From an uncultured Bacteroidales bacterium (GTDB lineage Bacteria; Bacteroidota; Bacteroidia; Bacteroidales; UBA932), in NCBI GenBank assembly GCA_944323245.1, contig CALURT010000011.1, forward strand, positions 1-64,000: a stretch of 64,000 nt of DNA, given 5' to 3'. Shown here one piece after another: positions 1 to 8,465 of this stretch; the first letter of the stretch is position 1; each line of letters starts with the position of its first letter. The position numbers and the translations under genes are program-made. The notes beneath the pieces are model-generated. The model saw nothing but the letters and a program-made list of their open reading frames with translations, did not search any database and was not told the origin of the DNA.

Positions 1-2
1 AG

Positions 3-971
3 AGGTGCAAGGAAATCGAATTCGATGCCGTGGCCGACGGAGGCGAAATCATTGCATACGCCATATCGGAGCACATCGAATTTGCAGGAGTTCACTCAGG
101 TGACGCGACAATACAGTTCCCTCCTCAGAAACTTTACGTGGAGACGGTGCGCAGAATCAAGAAAATCGCCAAGAAAATCGCAGGCGCCCTTGAAATCTCG
201 GGTCCGTTCAATATCCAGTTCCTTGCCAAGGAAAACCAGATAAAGGTCATAGAATGCAACCTGAGGGCTTCAAGGAGCTTCCCGTTTGTGTCCAAGATAC
301 TGAAAATCAATCTTATCGAGCTTGCTACCAAGGTTATGCTCGGGAAAAAACCGAGTGCTCCGCACAAAAGCGCATTCGATCTGGACTACGTGGGTATCAA
401 GGCATCGCAGTTCTCATTCTCAAGGCTTCATCAGGCAGACCCGGTACTCGGAGTGGACATGGCGTCTACCGGAGAAGTCGGATGTATCGGAGACGATTTC
501 AACGAGGCCCTGCTCAAGTCAATTCTTTCCGTCGGTTACAGGATTCCGGAGAAAAACATCCTCGTATCATCAGGTGACGCACTCCAGAAGGCCGATCTGC
601 TGAATGCCTGCAGGCTTCTTGCAGACCATGGATATGCCCTCTACGCCACCGCCGGAACGTACAAGTATCTTGTGGAAAACGGTGTTCCTGCCGTACGCGT
701 ACTCTGGCCGAGGGAATGCGGGGATCCGGAACTTTCAGCCAAGTACGAACCTGCCCTGAAACTGATACAGGACAAGAAGATGGACTTGGTCGTAAATATC
801 CCGAAGAATTTCACGAGCGAAGAGCTGTCAGACGGTTACAAGATCCGCCGTGCGGCGATAGACTTCAATATCCCTCTGATAACCAACGCAAGACTTGCCA
901 CAGCTTTCATCCGTGCCTTCTGCAGCATGACAATGGATGAAATCCAGATCAAGTCCTGGGATCAGTACTGA
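3..971 (+). CDS. carB: Carbamoyl-phosphate synthase large subunit, C-terminal part (5' end outside window)
   Basis: This is the last 322 residues of the large subunit that makes carbamoyl phosphate for pyrimidine and arginine synthesis; the reading frame is open at the window edge. The first part is the end of the second ATP-grasp half (EHIEFAGVHSGDA, then IECNLRASRSFPFVSK). After it comes the MGS-like allosteric domain (about residues 190-310 of the fragment), with SSGDALQKADLL, ATAGTYKYL and NIPKNF. The ATP-grasp sequence resembles the eukaryotic CAD-type enzyme more than the enterobacterial one; Bacteroidetes CarB is known to be of this kind. The stop codon lies 22 bases inside the 3' end of the convergent MATE gene. 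No carA is visible; it would lie upstream if linked. Confidence 0.95.
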   Translation, partial: RCKEIEFDAVADGGEIIAYAISEHIEFAGVHSGDATIQFPPQKLYVETVRRIKKIAKKIAGALEISGPFNIQFLAKENQIKVIECNLRASRSFPFVSKILKINLIELATKVMLGKKPSAPHKSAFDLDYVGIKASQFSFSRLHQADPVLGVDMASTGEVGCIGDDFNEALLKSILSVGYRIPEKNILVSSGDALQKADLLNACRLLADHGYALYATAGTYKYLVENGVPAVRVLWPRECGDPELSAKYEPALKLIQDKKMDLVVNIPKNFTSEELSDGYKIRRAAIDFNIPLITNARLATAFIRAFCSMTMDEIQIKSWDQY

Positions 972-2325
972 TACGTGACAGGATTTTCGGAAAAGTAAGG
1001 AGGAAAATCGTAATGCAGCAGATTGCAGCGGTCATGTCGGCCATGCTTTCTGCTGCAAATACTCCTTTTACTCCCATGAACCGCGGAAGGATGAAGGCGA
1101 GAGGTACGAGAAGGATGACTTTCCTCAGCAAGGCGATGAAAAGCGATATCTTTGCCTGACCCAATGCGATGAACGTATTCTGACACGCCCTCTGCAGTCC
1201 GAATACCGTCATTCCAGTGAGGAACCACGGCATCATTTCCCCGACACAGTCCACAAGCCTGCCGTCACCGGTGAAAATCCGGGCCACTGTCTCAGGGAAA
1301 ATTATCATCAGAAGCATGAGTACGGCATTGAACGTGAACATTATGGTTACGGACACCTTGAAGCACTCCCTGACTCTCGAGACATTGCAGCATCCGTAAT
1401 TATAACTTACGATAGGAATGAATCCCTGGGCGAAACCTGTCAGCGGGGCGCTTCCGAACTGCATTGCACTCTGCATCACCGCAAGGGCACTCACATACAG
1501 GTCACCGAAGTGCTTGAGATTGGTATTCAGGACAAAACCCACAAGGCTCTCGGTGCTTGCCATGATGAAAGGCGAGATTCCGAGTCCGACCATGGCCGAG
1601 ATTACCTTCCAGTCCAACTTCATGTACCGGGCCTCCAATCTGAGGGTCGCTTTTTTCGAAAACAGGAAGCCGAGCACCCACGCTGCGCTGCATGCCTGGG
1701 AGATGACCGTGGCAATGGCCGCTCCCTTGACGCCCATGTCGAATATGAAAATGAATATCGGGTCGAGGACAATGTTCAGTCCGGCTCCGATGAGGGTGGA
1801 CAGCATGGCTATCGACGGCCGTCCCTGTGTGTTTATGAACGTGTTGAGCCCTACGGAAATCTGTACGAAAACCGTCCCGATGAGATAAATCGAGAGATAG
1901 TCTGTCGCATAGCCTATGGTATTTTCCGATGCTCCCGTATAGAGAAGTATCGGTTCCATGAAGATGTAGGCGACGGCGGATGTCAGGACGGTAAAGATGA
2001 GAAGCAGGATAAAGCCGTTGCCGAGGATGGTTTCAGCCTTTTCCCTGTTGCCCTGTCCGAGGGCAATCGCTGCGAATGGCGCACCTCCTCCGCTTACAAT
2101 GGCCGAAAATGCGGATACGAGTATGATCAGCGCATTCGTGACTCCCACTCCCGCCAATGCGTCCGTACCTATCCCCGGGATGTGTCCGATATAGATCCTG
2201 TCGACTATATTGTAGAGGAGGTTCACGATTTGTGCCGTAACTGCCGGAAGCGCCATCTTAAGTACAAGAGGCAGAATCCTGTCAGTGCCGAGCCTTTCTT
2301 CGTATCTGTTCGCGTTTGCCGTCAT
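949..2325 (-). CDS. MATE family multidrug/cation antiporter
   Basis: This predicted inner-membrane protein of 458 residues has about twelve hydrophobic segments and the MATE layout of two homologous halves. The N-terminal signature PLVLKMALPAVTAQIVNLL is followed by YIGHIPGIGTDALAGVG, where the family usually has its conserved first-helix motif. MATE proteins export cationic drugs or metabolites using Na+ or H+ gradients; the substrate here cannot be read. I placed the start at the ATG at 2325 because the 22 codons upstream encode no hydrophobic or conserved sequence and run back towards the neighbouring terminator. The 3' end overlaps the end of carB on the other strand. Confidence 0.92.
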   Translation of the reverse strand: MTANANRYEERLGTDRILPLVLKMALPAVTAQIVNLLYNIVDRIYIGHIPGIGTDALAGVGVTNALIILVSAFSAIVSGGGAPFAAIALGQGNREKAETILGNGFILLLIFTVLTSAVAYIFMEPILLYTGASENTIGYATDYLSIYLIGTVFVQISVGLNTFINTQGRPSIAMLSTLIGAGLNIVLDPIFIFIFDMGVKGAAIATVISQACSAAWVLGFLFSKKATLRLEARYMKLDWKVISAMVGLGISPFIMASTESLVGFVLNTNLKHFGDLYVSALAVMQSAMQFGSAPLTGFAQGFIPIVSYNYGCCNVSRVRECFKVSVTIMFTFNAVLMLLMIIFPETVARIFTGDGRLVDCVGEMMPWFLTGMTVFGLQRACQNTFIALGQAKISLFIALLRKVILLVPLAFILPRFMGVKGVFAAESMADMTAAICCITIFLLTFPKILSRISTDPRT

Positions 2326-2349
2326 CCGAAACCTTCGTCCGTAAAACAA

Positions 2350-2376
2350 TAAAAAAGAGGGTAATGACTTACCCTC
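2350..2376 (-). terminator. Intrinsic terminator of the PUR-like gene
   Basis: On the minus strand a perfect 8-bp stem, GAGGGTAA / TTACCCTC with a GTCA loop, is followed directly by a run of six or seven T. It sits 25 bases after the stop codon of the PUR-like gene and separates that gene from the MATE gene. Confidence 0.8.
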
Positions 2377-2400
2377 AAATTCAACTGGCATCCGATGTCT

Positions 2401-2739
2401 TTACAGTTCTTCGAATTTCACATCGGAAAAAGATTCGCTTTCTGCGGTGTGTTCGCTTACAGGACAGTTCTTTCTGATGTATTCTATTACTTCCTGAAGT
2501 CCGGCAGTGAACTTCTCGAAATCTTCCTTATAAAGGAAAATCTTATGTTTGTCGTATGCGAAACTGCCGTCTTTTTCCAATCTCCTCTTGCTTTCCGTAA
2601 TCGTCAGATAATAATCATTGCCCTTGGTAGCCTTTACATCAAAGAAATAAGTACGCTTTCCCGCTCTCACCGGTTTGGAGAAAACGTCCTCTCCCGTACG
2701 ATCCTGAGCATTTGCTCCGTCAAAATCCTCGCTATACAT
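2401..2739 (-). CDS. PUR-like DNA/RNA-binding protein (DUF3276 family)
   Basis: This is a small acidic protein of 112 residues, of the type found across Bacteroidetes. The core (about residues 18-95) holds the PUR-repeat-like pattern GKRTYFFDVKATKGNDYYLT and KHKIFLYKEDFEKF, expected to form a beta-sheet face for single-stranded nucleic acid. Its cellular target is not established. It has its own promoter at 2765-2772 and its own terminator, so it appears to be monocistronic, divergent from nusB. Confidence 0.88.
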   Translation of the reverse strand: MYSEDFDGANAQDRTGEDVFSKPVRAGKRTYFFDVKATKGNDYYLTITESKRRLEKDGSFAYDKHKIFLYKEDFEKFTAGLQEVIEYIRKNCPVSEHTAESESFSDVKFEEL

Positions 2740-2764
2740 GACAATATTTTTTAGTAAATCTTTA

Positions 2765-2772
2765 CAAAGATA
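2765..2772 (-). promoter_or_regulatory. Promoter -7 element for the PUR-like gene
   Basis: TATCTTTG on the minus strand matches the Bacteroidetes -7 consensus TAnnTTTG, 25 bases before the ATG. The identical octamer faces the other way at 2795-2802, making a compact divergent promoter pair. Confidence 0.7.
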
Positions 2773-2794
2773 GGGAAAATTCTGAAAATGAGTT

Positions 2795-2802
2795 TATCTT
2801 TG
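2795..2802 (+). promoter_or_regulatory. Promoter -7 element for the nusB operon
   Basis: TATCTTTG (consensus TAnnTTTG) lies 21 bases before the nusB ATG. It is the only clear promoter I see before the ten-gene run that ends with glpC. Confidence 0.7.
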
Positions 2803-2823
2803 CAAGAAAATTGAACGGATACC

Positions 2824-3816
2824 ATGCTCAACAGACGCATATTGAGAATTAAAGTATTCAAGACATTATATGCCTCCAAGTTCCGGGAGGACACTACTCT
2901 TGCCGAAGCGGAATCCAAATTGGAAGCCTCCTGCGAGGCTGCAAGGGATCTTTATGTCTTCATGCTCGGAATCGTTTCCCCGCTTACTGCCGTGGCGCGT
3001 GAAAAAATCGAAATTGCGAGACAGAAATTCAATCCTACGGAAGAGGAGCGCAATCCGAATATGAAATTCGCCGACAACTCTCTGGCCAAGGAATTGGATG
3101 CCGACCCGGATTTCCGGAAAATCTTCTCGAAAAGGAAATTTTCATGGGAGCAGTACGATATTCCCCTGAAAAAGATCATGGCTTCGGTGGTCACGAAAGA
3201 CTATTACAGGCGTTACATGGAGAAGCCGGGGTCTTCCCTCAAGGACGACTGCCGTCTCTTCATCCATATCTTCGAAGAGGAATTCACGGACAATCCGGAT
3301 ATAGAGAAGATATTGGAAGACATGTCCATATACTGGAACGACGACCTCGCATATTCGCTGACCTACGTGTGCCGGACCCTTGAAAACATGGCCAAGGGCA
3401 GACGCTGGGAGCTGCCGCCTCTTTATCAGAGCGACATGATGACAGGGGAAGGAGTCGAAAGCGACAAGGCATTTGCAAGGAAACTCCTCGGTGCCGCATA
3501 CACGTCGTATGACAGGTTCTCGGACATGATAGCGGAAGTTTCGGCAAACTGGGACAATGACAGGCTCGTGTCCACTGACGTGTGCATGGTGATACTCGGA
3601 CTTGCCGAGGCGGTTACTTTCCCGACAATCCCGGTCAAGGTCACCATCAACGAATACGTGGAGATTTCCAAGTTCTACGGCACTCCGAAGAGCGGAATCT
3701 TCGTGAACGGCCTTCTCGACAGACTCATCCACAGTTTGGCGGAAAACGGTGAGATAGTCAAGACGGGACGGGGCATCGATGACATCAGGAAAACCAATAA
3801 AAATCAGAAAATATGA
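2824..3816 (+). CDS. nusB: Transcription antitermination factor NusB (long Bacteroidetes form)
   Basis: NusB joins NusE (ribosomal protein S10) on boxA RNA in rRNA antitermination. The 330-residue protein is about twice the length of E. coli NusB. It opens with MLNRRILRIKVFKTLYA, the usual first helix, carries a long middle insertion typical of Bacteroidetes versions, and closes with the conserved NusB C-terminal block: MVILGLAEAVTFPTIPVKVTINEYVEISK split across about residues 255-285, then GIFVNGLLDRL. It begins the operon, and its stop overlaps the start of yajC (ATGA at 3813-3816). Confidence 0.93.
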   Translation: MLNRRILRIKVFKTLYASKFREDTTLAEAESKLEASCEAARDLYVFMLGIVSPLTAVAREKIEIARQKFNPTEEERNPNMKFADNSLAKELDADPDFRKIFSKRKFSWEQYDIPLKKIMASVVTKDYYRRYMEKPGSSLKDDCRLFIHIFEEEFTDNPDIEKILEDMSIYWNDDLAYSLTYVCRTLENMAKGRRWELPPLYQSDMMTGEGVESDKAFARKLLGAAYTSYDRFSDMIAEVSANWDNDRLVSTDVCMVILGLAEAVTFPTIPVKVTINEYVEISKFYGTPKSGIFVNGLLDRLIHSLAENGEIVKTGRGIDDIRKTNKNQKI

Positions 3817-4190
3817 ACTTAATTTACATTTGGGCGCTGCAGGCCGCAGCTGCCGTTTCGGACAGCGCCGCCCTTGCCGCTCCTGCGGCCGAGAATGCAG
3901 GCGGGACCGCTGCAACAGGTTTCAACTGGTCATTCTGGATCATGATTGCAGCCATTTTCGTGGTGATGTATTTCTTCATGATCAGACCGCAGAGAAAACA
4001 GCAGAAAGAGCTCCAGCAATTCCGTGACGGACTCCAGAAAGGCGACAAGATCGTCACCATAGGAGGTATCTACGGCACAGTAGTGGAGATAAAGGACAGG
4101 ACACTGCTGATCGAAGTTGACAACAATGTAAAAATCCGCGTCGACAAAAACTCGGTTGTAAAGGATTTCTCGGCTACACAGCAGCAGTAG
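3813..4190 (+). CDS. yajC: Sec translocase accessory subunit YajC
   Basis: This single-pass inner-membrane protein of 125 residues associates with SecDF and the SecYEG translocon. An Ala-rich N-terminus is followed by one membrane helix (about residues 38-58, WSFWIMIAAIFVVMYFFM) and the family signature RPQRKQQKE. The C-terminal domain contains KGDKIVTIGGIYGTVVEI. It is coupled to nusB by a four-base overlap. SecDF is not in the window. Confidence 0.96.
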   Translation: MNLIYIWALQAAAAVSDSAALAAPAAENAGGTAATGFNWSFWIMIAAIFVVMYFFMIRPQRKQQKELQQFRDGLQKGDKIVTIGGIYGTVVEIKDRTLLIEVDNNVKIRVDKNSVVKDFSATQQQ

Positions 4191-4209
4191 GACAGTAGGA
4201 GACTTTCCG

Positions 4210-5178
4210 ATGAAAAGATTGTTTCAACTGCTGATACATTCGTTGAAGACGAACGGAAGAGATTGGACGGTTTTCGCCCTATCTCTTCTGTTGGCTTTCA
4301 GTATATGGCTCATCCACAATCTTTCATTGGAGTATTCCGACTTTATCCGCGTTCAGGTGAGGGCGGAAAGCAATATTGCAGGCCATTCGGCCGAATCCGC
4401 CAATACCTGCGAAGTTTCGGCGAGATGCAGGACTACGGGCTTCAATATTCTGAAGACGGGTGTTTTCGAACGGAACGTCAGGAAAATCGTATTCAAGGCA
4501 TCCGATTTCCGGCAGAAATCAGCCGACATGTTCTATTTGACATCCGCCAATCTGAACGAATACGCACACGAGATTTTCGGAGAGAAGGCCGGAGTGGAAT
4601 ATTATCTTTCGGATACCCTTTTCTTCAGATTTCCAGTAGAGGCAAGCAAGAGGGTTCCGGTACATCCGGTCCGGACCATAAGTTTTGCCCCGCAGTATAT
4701 GGGAATCGGGGAATTGGTTGTGGAGCCTGACTCCGTGACGATTTCCGGAGAGCCATATCACCTTGCGAACGTCGACAGGGTCTTTACGGAAACGATCAAG
4801 CTCAATGACCTGAAGACAAATACTTCCGGAGTGGTTTCATTGGACAAGATAAGGGGAATCCGTCTGTCCGAGGAGACCGTGCATTACCATATTGACGTCA
4901 CACGCTTCGTGGAAATGAGGTACAACGTCGAGATTTCAGCGAAAAACGTCCCTCCCGACAAGGAGATGATGATTTATCCGGCACATGCCGAAGTTGTGGT
5001 CAGATGCGTCTTCCCTTTGGTTTCCGATCTGTCGGACATGACATTTTCAGTGGATTACGGGGATTTCGTGAATTCCCGCTCCGGAAAATGCATTGCCCGG
5101 CCCGACTATCTTCCCGAGGGAATCATCGAATATGAACTGAAACCGGAGATTTTCGAATGCGTGCTGAACGAAAAATAA
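4210..5178 (+). CDS. YbbR-like / CdaR family membrane-anchored protein
   Basis: The 322-residue protein has one N-terminal membrane helix (about residues 20-38, WTVFALSLLLAFSIWLIH) followed by an extracytoplasmic region of YbbR-like repeats, with weak motifs such as KRVPVHPVRT and VVEPDSVTISG. In Firmicutes the YbbR protein CdaR regulates a diadenylate cyclase. No cyclase gene is present here, so the role is unknown. The order yajC-ybbR-coaE is commonly seen in Bacteroidetes. Its last 22 bases overlap coaE. Confidence 0.82.
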   Translation: MKRLFQLLIHSLKTNGRDWTVFALSLLLAFSIWLIHNLSLEYSDFIRVQVRAESNIAGHSAESANTCEVSARCRTTGFNILKTGVFERNVRKIVFKASDFRQKSADMFYLTSANLNEYAHEIFGEKAGVEYYLSDTLFFRFPVEASKRVPVHPVRTISFAPQYMGIGELVVEPDSVTISGEPYHLANVDRVFTETIKLNDLKTNTSGVVSLDKIRGIRLSEETVHYHIDVTRFVEMRYNVEISAKNVPPDKEMMIYPAHAEVVVRCVFPLVSDLSDMTFSVDYGDFVNSRSGKCIARPDYLPEGIIEYELKPEIFECVLNEK

Positions 5179-5777
5179 CGACCTTGGCCGTAACCGGAGG
5201 CATAGGAAGCGGAAAATCTGCCGTCTGTTCCTTCTTCGGCGAAAAAGGTATTCCGGTTTACGATTCGGATTCGCGAACCAAGGTATTGTACGACAGTTCC
5301 TTGACTTTGGCGGCCTCCCTGAAGGCTGCATTCGGAGAGAATATTTACCGTGAAGGGAAATTGGACAGGGCGGCGCTTGCGGAAATGGTCTTTTCCGACG
5401 TCGAAAAGCTCTCCAAGCTCGAAGCAATGGTCCATCCTGCGGTAAAGGAGGATTTCGAAAACTGGAAAGCTTCCCATGAAGGCAGGAATATCCCTTTCGT
5501 GATAATGGAGTCCGCCATCATCCTCGACAGGCCGCTTTTCCGTGACACTGCGGATATGGTGCTCGTAGTGGAAGCCCCGCTTGAAACACGGATAGGCAGG
5601 ACTGAACGGAGAGACGGGACGGACAGGGAAAAGGTGATGGCAAGGATTTCGGCACAGAAGGCCCCGGACAGCGCCAAGGCTGATTTCATTCTGACCAACG
5701 ACGGAGACCTTGAAGATCTGAGAAGGAAAGTTTACGAATTATACGATATCATTTGCAAAAGAATTCAGAAATTATGA
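5157..5777 (+). CDS. coaE: Dephospho-CoA kinase
   Basis: This enzyme phosphorylates the 3'-hydroxyl of dephospho-CoA, the last step of coenzyme A synthesis in the cytoplasm. The 206-residue protein has the P-loop GGIGSGKS (about residues 14-21), the conserved YDSD around residue 34, VHPAV near residue 92, and the lid-region Arg pattern RTERRDG. The ATG at 5157 is 22 bases inside the upstream YbbR-like gene. The stop overlaps the next ATG, so this is part of the tightly coupled operon. Confidence 0.95.
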   Translation: MRAERKITTLAVTGGIGSGKSAVCSFFGEKGIPVYDSDSRTKVLYDSSLTLAASLKAAFGENIYREGKLDRAALAEMVFSDVEKLSKLEAMVHPAVKEDFENWKASHEGRNIPFVIMESAIILDRPLFRDTADMVLVVEAPLETRIGRTERRDGTDREKVMARISAQKAPDSAKADFILTNDGDLEDLRRKVYELYDIICKRIQKL

Positions 5778-6214
5778 AAACTGATTTGACCAAGATACTG
5801 TCCGTATCAGGACAAAGCGGACTGTTCCGCTATGTGGCACAGGCGAAAAACGGCGTGATAGCCGAGGCTCTTTCCGACGGGAAAAGAAGCCCGTTCGGGA
5901 TGAAGAGCAAAATCACTACGATGGAGGATATTTCCATCTATACCGGTGACGGTGAGACCAAGCTCAGAGTGGTATTCGAGAAAATGCGTGACGCCCTTTC
6001 CGGCGAGGCTGCCCCTACTTCAAAGGCTTCCGCTGACGAGCTGAAGGAATTTTTCGGGAAAGTCCTTCCCGACTACGACAGGGACCGTTTTTATGTTTCA
6101 CACATGAAGAAGGTCGTGGACTGGTACAATATCCTCCGTCAGTATGCTTCCCTCGATTTCATCGATCCGCAGGAGGAGCAGAAAGAGGAAAAGGAGGCCG
6201 ATGCCGAAGCCTGA
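5774..6214 (+). CDS. DUF5606 domain protein
   Basis: This conserved hypothetical protein of 146 residues belongs to a family I associate with Bacteroidetes. The N-terminal region begins MKTDLTKILSVSGQSGLF and contains AEALSDGKR. This small beta-rich domain is followed by a helical segment and a Glu/Lys-rich tail (PQEEQKEEKEADAEA). I chose the ATG at 5774, which overlaps the coaE stop (ATGA), instead of the one at 5753. Its function is unknown; the operon partners are coaE and rimO. Confidence 0.82.
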   Translation: MKTDLTKILSVSGQSGLFRYVAQAKNGVIAEALSDGKRSPFGMKSKITTMEDISIYTGDGETKLRVVFEKMRDALSGEAAPTSKASADELKEFFGKVLPDYDRDRFYVSHMKKVVDWYNILRQYASLDFIDPQEEQKEEKEADAEA

Positions 6215-7526
6215 GCATACGCTGCAGGCCGTAACGCTCGGATGTTCCAAGAACAGGGTCGATACCGAGCATGTCCTGGCGCAGGCAGGAAATCTGTATG
6301 AGATATTGCCTGAGTCGGAACACTCCCGTCATGCCGATATTTTTCTACTGAACACCTGCGGCTTCATAGGCGATGCCAAGGAGGAATCGATAGCCGCCAT
6401 ATTCGAAGCGGTCAGGAGAAAGAATGACGGGGAAATAGGAAAAATAGCCGTATTCGGCTGTCTGTCGGAAAGATATGCGGCAGAACTGCCTGGACTTGTC
6501 CCTGAGGTCGACGCATGGTTCGGTGCGAGGGATTTTACCCCTCTGCTTGAATGGCTCGGAGTGCCGGGAAACGGAATAAGCGAAAGGGACAGGTATCTGA
6601 CCACGCCGGGACATTATGCCTATCTGAAAATTTCGGAAGGCTGTGACAGACGATGCTCCTACTGTGCCATTCCTTTTATCAGAGGCAGGCACCGTTCCGT
6701 CCCTATGGAAGATTTGGTGGAAGAAGCCGGCTTTCTTGCAGCGAAAGGAGTGAAAGAACTTGTCATCATAGCTCAGGATACCACGTATTACGGCATTGAT
6801 CTGTATCACAGAAGGGCTCTTGCGGAACTTCTCGAAAGGCTTTCCCGCGTAGAAGGGATAGAATGGCTCAGAATACATTATTCCTATCCTGCGGATTTTC
6901 CGGATGACGTGCTTGAGCAGATGGCGTCCAATCCGAAAGTGTGCAGGTACATGGATATCCCGTTGCAGCACATTTCCGACAAGGTCCTTTCAGCCATGCA
7001 CAGAAGCATAGACGGAGAGGGCACACGCAGGCTTGTGCGGCGCATGAGGGAGAAGGTCCCGGGATTGGTACTCAGGACGACCATGATTGTGGGACATCCG
7101 GGTGAGGGAACGAGAGAGTTCGGACAGCTCCTTGATTTCGTAAGGGAAGCGAAGTTCGAAAGGCTCGGGGCATTCATGTATTCGGAAGAGGAAGGGACCT
7201 ACGGTGCGGAAAATTACAGGGACAGTGTAAGGCAGTCCACCAAGCAGAGACGCCTTGACGAACTCATGGAGCTGCAAAGCGGTATATCCCTTGCATACAA
7301 CCGGTCCCGTGTAGGTTCAGTGACGAAGGTAATCGCCGACAGCCTGTCGGACGGTGTCCTCGTATGCCGCAGCGAGTTCGAAAGTCCCGAAGTGGACGGC
7401 GAGATACTCGTGAAACTGCCGGATGATTCCGGAGTCGATCCGCATTCGCTTGTAGGCAGATTCTTCGATGTGAGAATTACCGCAGCAGGCGAATATGACC
7501 TTGAAGCTGAAATTGTTTCATTTTGA
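6201..7526 (+). CDS. rimO: Ribosomal protein S12 methylthiotransferase RimO
   Basis: RimO is a radical-SAM enzyme that adds a methylthio group to an aspartate of ribosomal protein S12. The N-terminal UPF0004 domain carries three cluster cysteines (LGCSKNRVD, NTCGF, FGCLSER). The radical-SAM core has CDRRCSYCAIPFIRGRHRS and a C-terminal TRAM domain follows. At 441 residues it is of normal length. The ATG at 6201 is preceded by AAGGAGG at 6191-6197, one of the few strong ribosome binding sites here, and it lies 14 bases inside the previous gene. Specific S12 residues make RimO more likely than MiaB, and VTLGCSKNRVD favours RimO. Confidence 0.95.
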   Translation: MPKPEHTLQAVTLGCSKNRVDTEHVLAQAGNLYEILPESEHSRHADIFLLNTCGFIGDAKEESIAAIFEAVRRKNDGEIGKIAVFGCLSERYAAELPGLVPEVDAWFGARDFTPLLEWLGVPGNGISERDRYLTTPGHYAYLKISEGCDRRCSYCAIPFIRGRHRSVPMEDLVEEAGFLAAKGVKELVIIAQDTTYYGIDLYHRRALAELLERLSRVEGIEWLRIHYSYPADFPDDVLEQMASNPKVCRYMDIPLQHISDKVLSAMHRSIDGEGTRRLVRRMREKVPGLVLRTTMIVGHPGEGTREFGQLLDFVREAKFERLGAFMYSEEEGTYGAENYRDSVRQSTKQRRLDELMELQSGISLAYNRSRVGSVTKVIADSLSDGVLVCRSEFESPEVDGEILVKLPDDSGVDPHSLVGRFFDVRITAAGEYDLEAEIVSF

Positions 7527-7538
7527 TTATAAGCAGAC

Positions 7539-8465
7539 ATGTTCAGAAGTATCATCACATTTACAGCTTTGGCATCGCTCCTGATGCTGCCGGTCTCATG
7601 CGGGCCGACGGCATACGTTTTCGATGTCGAATTGCGTCAGCCTTCCGCCTCGGGGCTCGACCTCGGAGGAAAATCCATGTCAGTGGTATTCATGGACAAC
7701 GGTTCTGCCGAAGATTCCCTTTTCATGGGGACGCTTGCCGGAAGTTTTGCCGACGGTCTCGATGCGGAATATTTCGGAGGGGACAGCCTCATACAGGTTT
7801 TCAGTCTCGACATGAAGCCTGACGTCTCCTACAGTGAAAAGGATACGATGGTGAACCTGCTTGTGGAAACGGGTTCCGACGTGGTTTTCCTGTTTGATAC
7901 GCCGGACTTCGGCACTGCTACAGTCACGGAATCAGTGGCATCCGGCGAAGGCAGGTCATCCGTCAGCGGCGTCTTTCCTTATACCGTGACCCTGTATGTC
8001 TACGATGCCATGAACAAGGAAGACAGGGTGCTCGAATTTCATGGAAACGGGACTGGAAAATCATCGGCATATATTGACGGGGACGAATCCCGCGATGAAA
8101 AACTCCGGATGCTGAAAGAGAACCTCGCAGGCGAAGCCCGTACTGCGGGACAGAATTCGGTGTCTGCATTCCGGACGGGATGGAAAAAGGAAAACGTATT
8201 TTTCTATATTTACGACAACGACCAATGGTACCGGGCATATTATGCCGCCGCGGATTACGACTGGCAGAAGGCCATGGATATCTGGATGTCGATGCTCGAT
8301 ACCAAAAACATGGAAAAGAAAGCCTGTCTCGAATTCAATCTTGCGACCGCATGTTATATCCAGGGCCGCTATGATCTGGCTGAAGAATGGATAGAACTTT
8401 CAGCGAAGGACATGCAGTTGCCGTTGACAGGCAGTATGCAAAGAACTATATCTTCAAAATTATGA
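7539..8465 (+). CDS. Putative lipoprotein, DUF6340-like
   Basis: This 308-residue protein has a lipoprotein signal peptide (lipobox LPVSC, Cys at residue 21), so it should be anchored to the outer or inner membrane. It has a region resembling DUF6340 (ELRQPSASGLDLGGKSMSVV) and a C-terminal segment that looks like a TPR pair (DYDWQKAMDIWMSML, NLATACYIQGRYDLAEEW). The function is unknown. It starts 12 bases after rimO, and its stop overlaps the ATG of glpA (8462-8465). Confidence 0.78.
   Translation: MFRSIITFTALASLLMLPVSCGPTAYVFDVELRQPSASGLDLGGKSMSVVFMDNGSAEDSLFMGTLAGSFADGLDAEYFGGDSLIQVFSLDMKPDVSYSEKDTMVNLLVETGSDVVFLFDTPDFGTATVTESVASGEGRSSVSGVFPYTVTLYVYDAMNKEDRVLEFHGNGTGKSSAYIDGDESRDEKLRMLKENLAGEARTAGQNSVSAFRTGWKKENVFFYIYDNDQWYRAYYAAADYDWQKAMDIWMSMLDTKNMEKKACLEFNLATACYIQGRYDLAEEWIELSAKDMQLPLTGSMQRTISSKL

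Noticed and set aside
1510..2352. 280-codon plus-strand frame
   Set aside because: It lies antisense to the MATE gene; low-complexity charged sequence with no domain.
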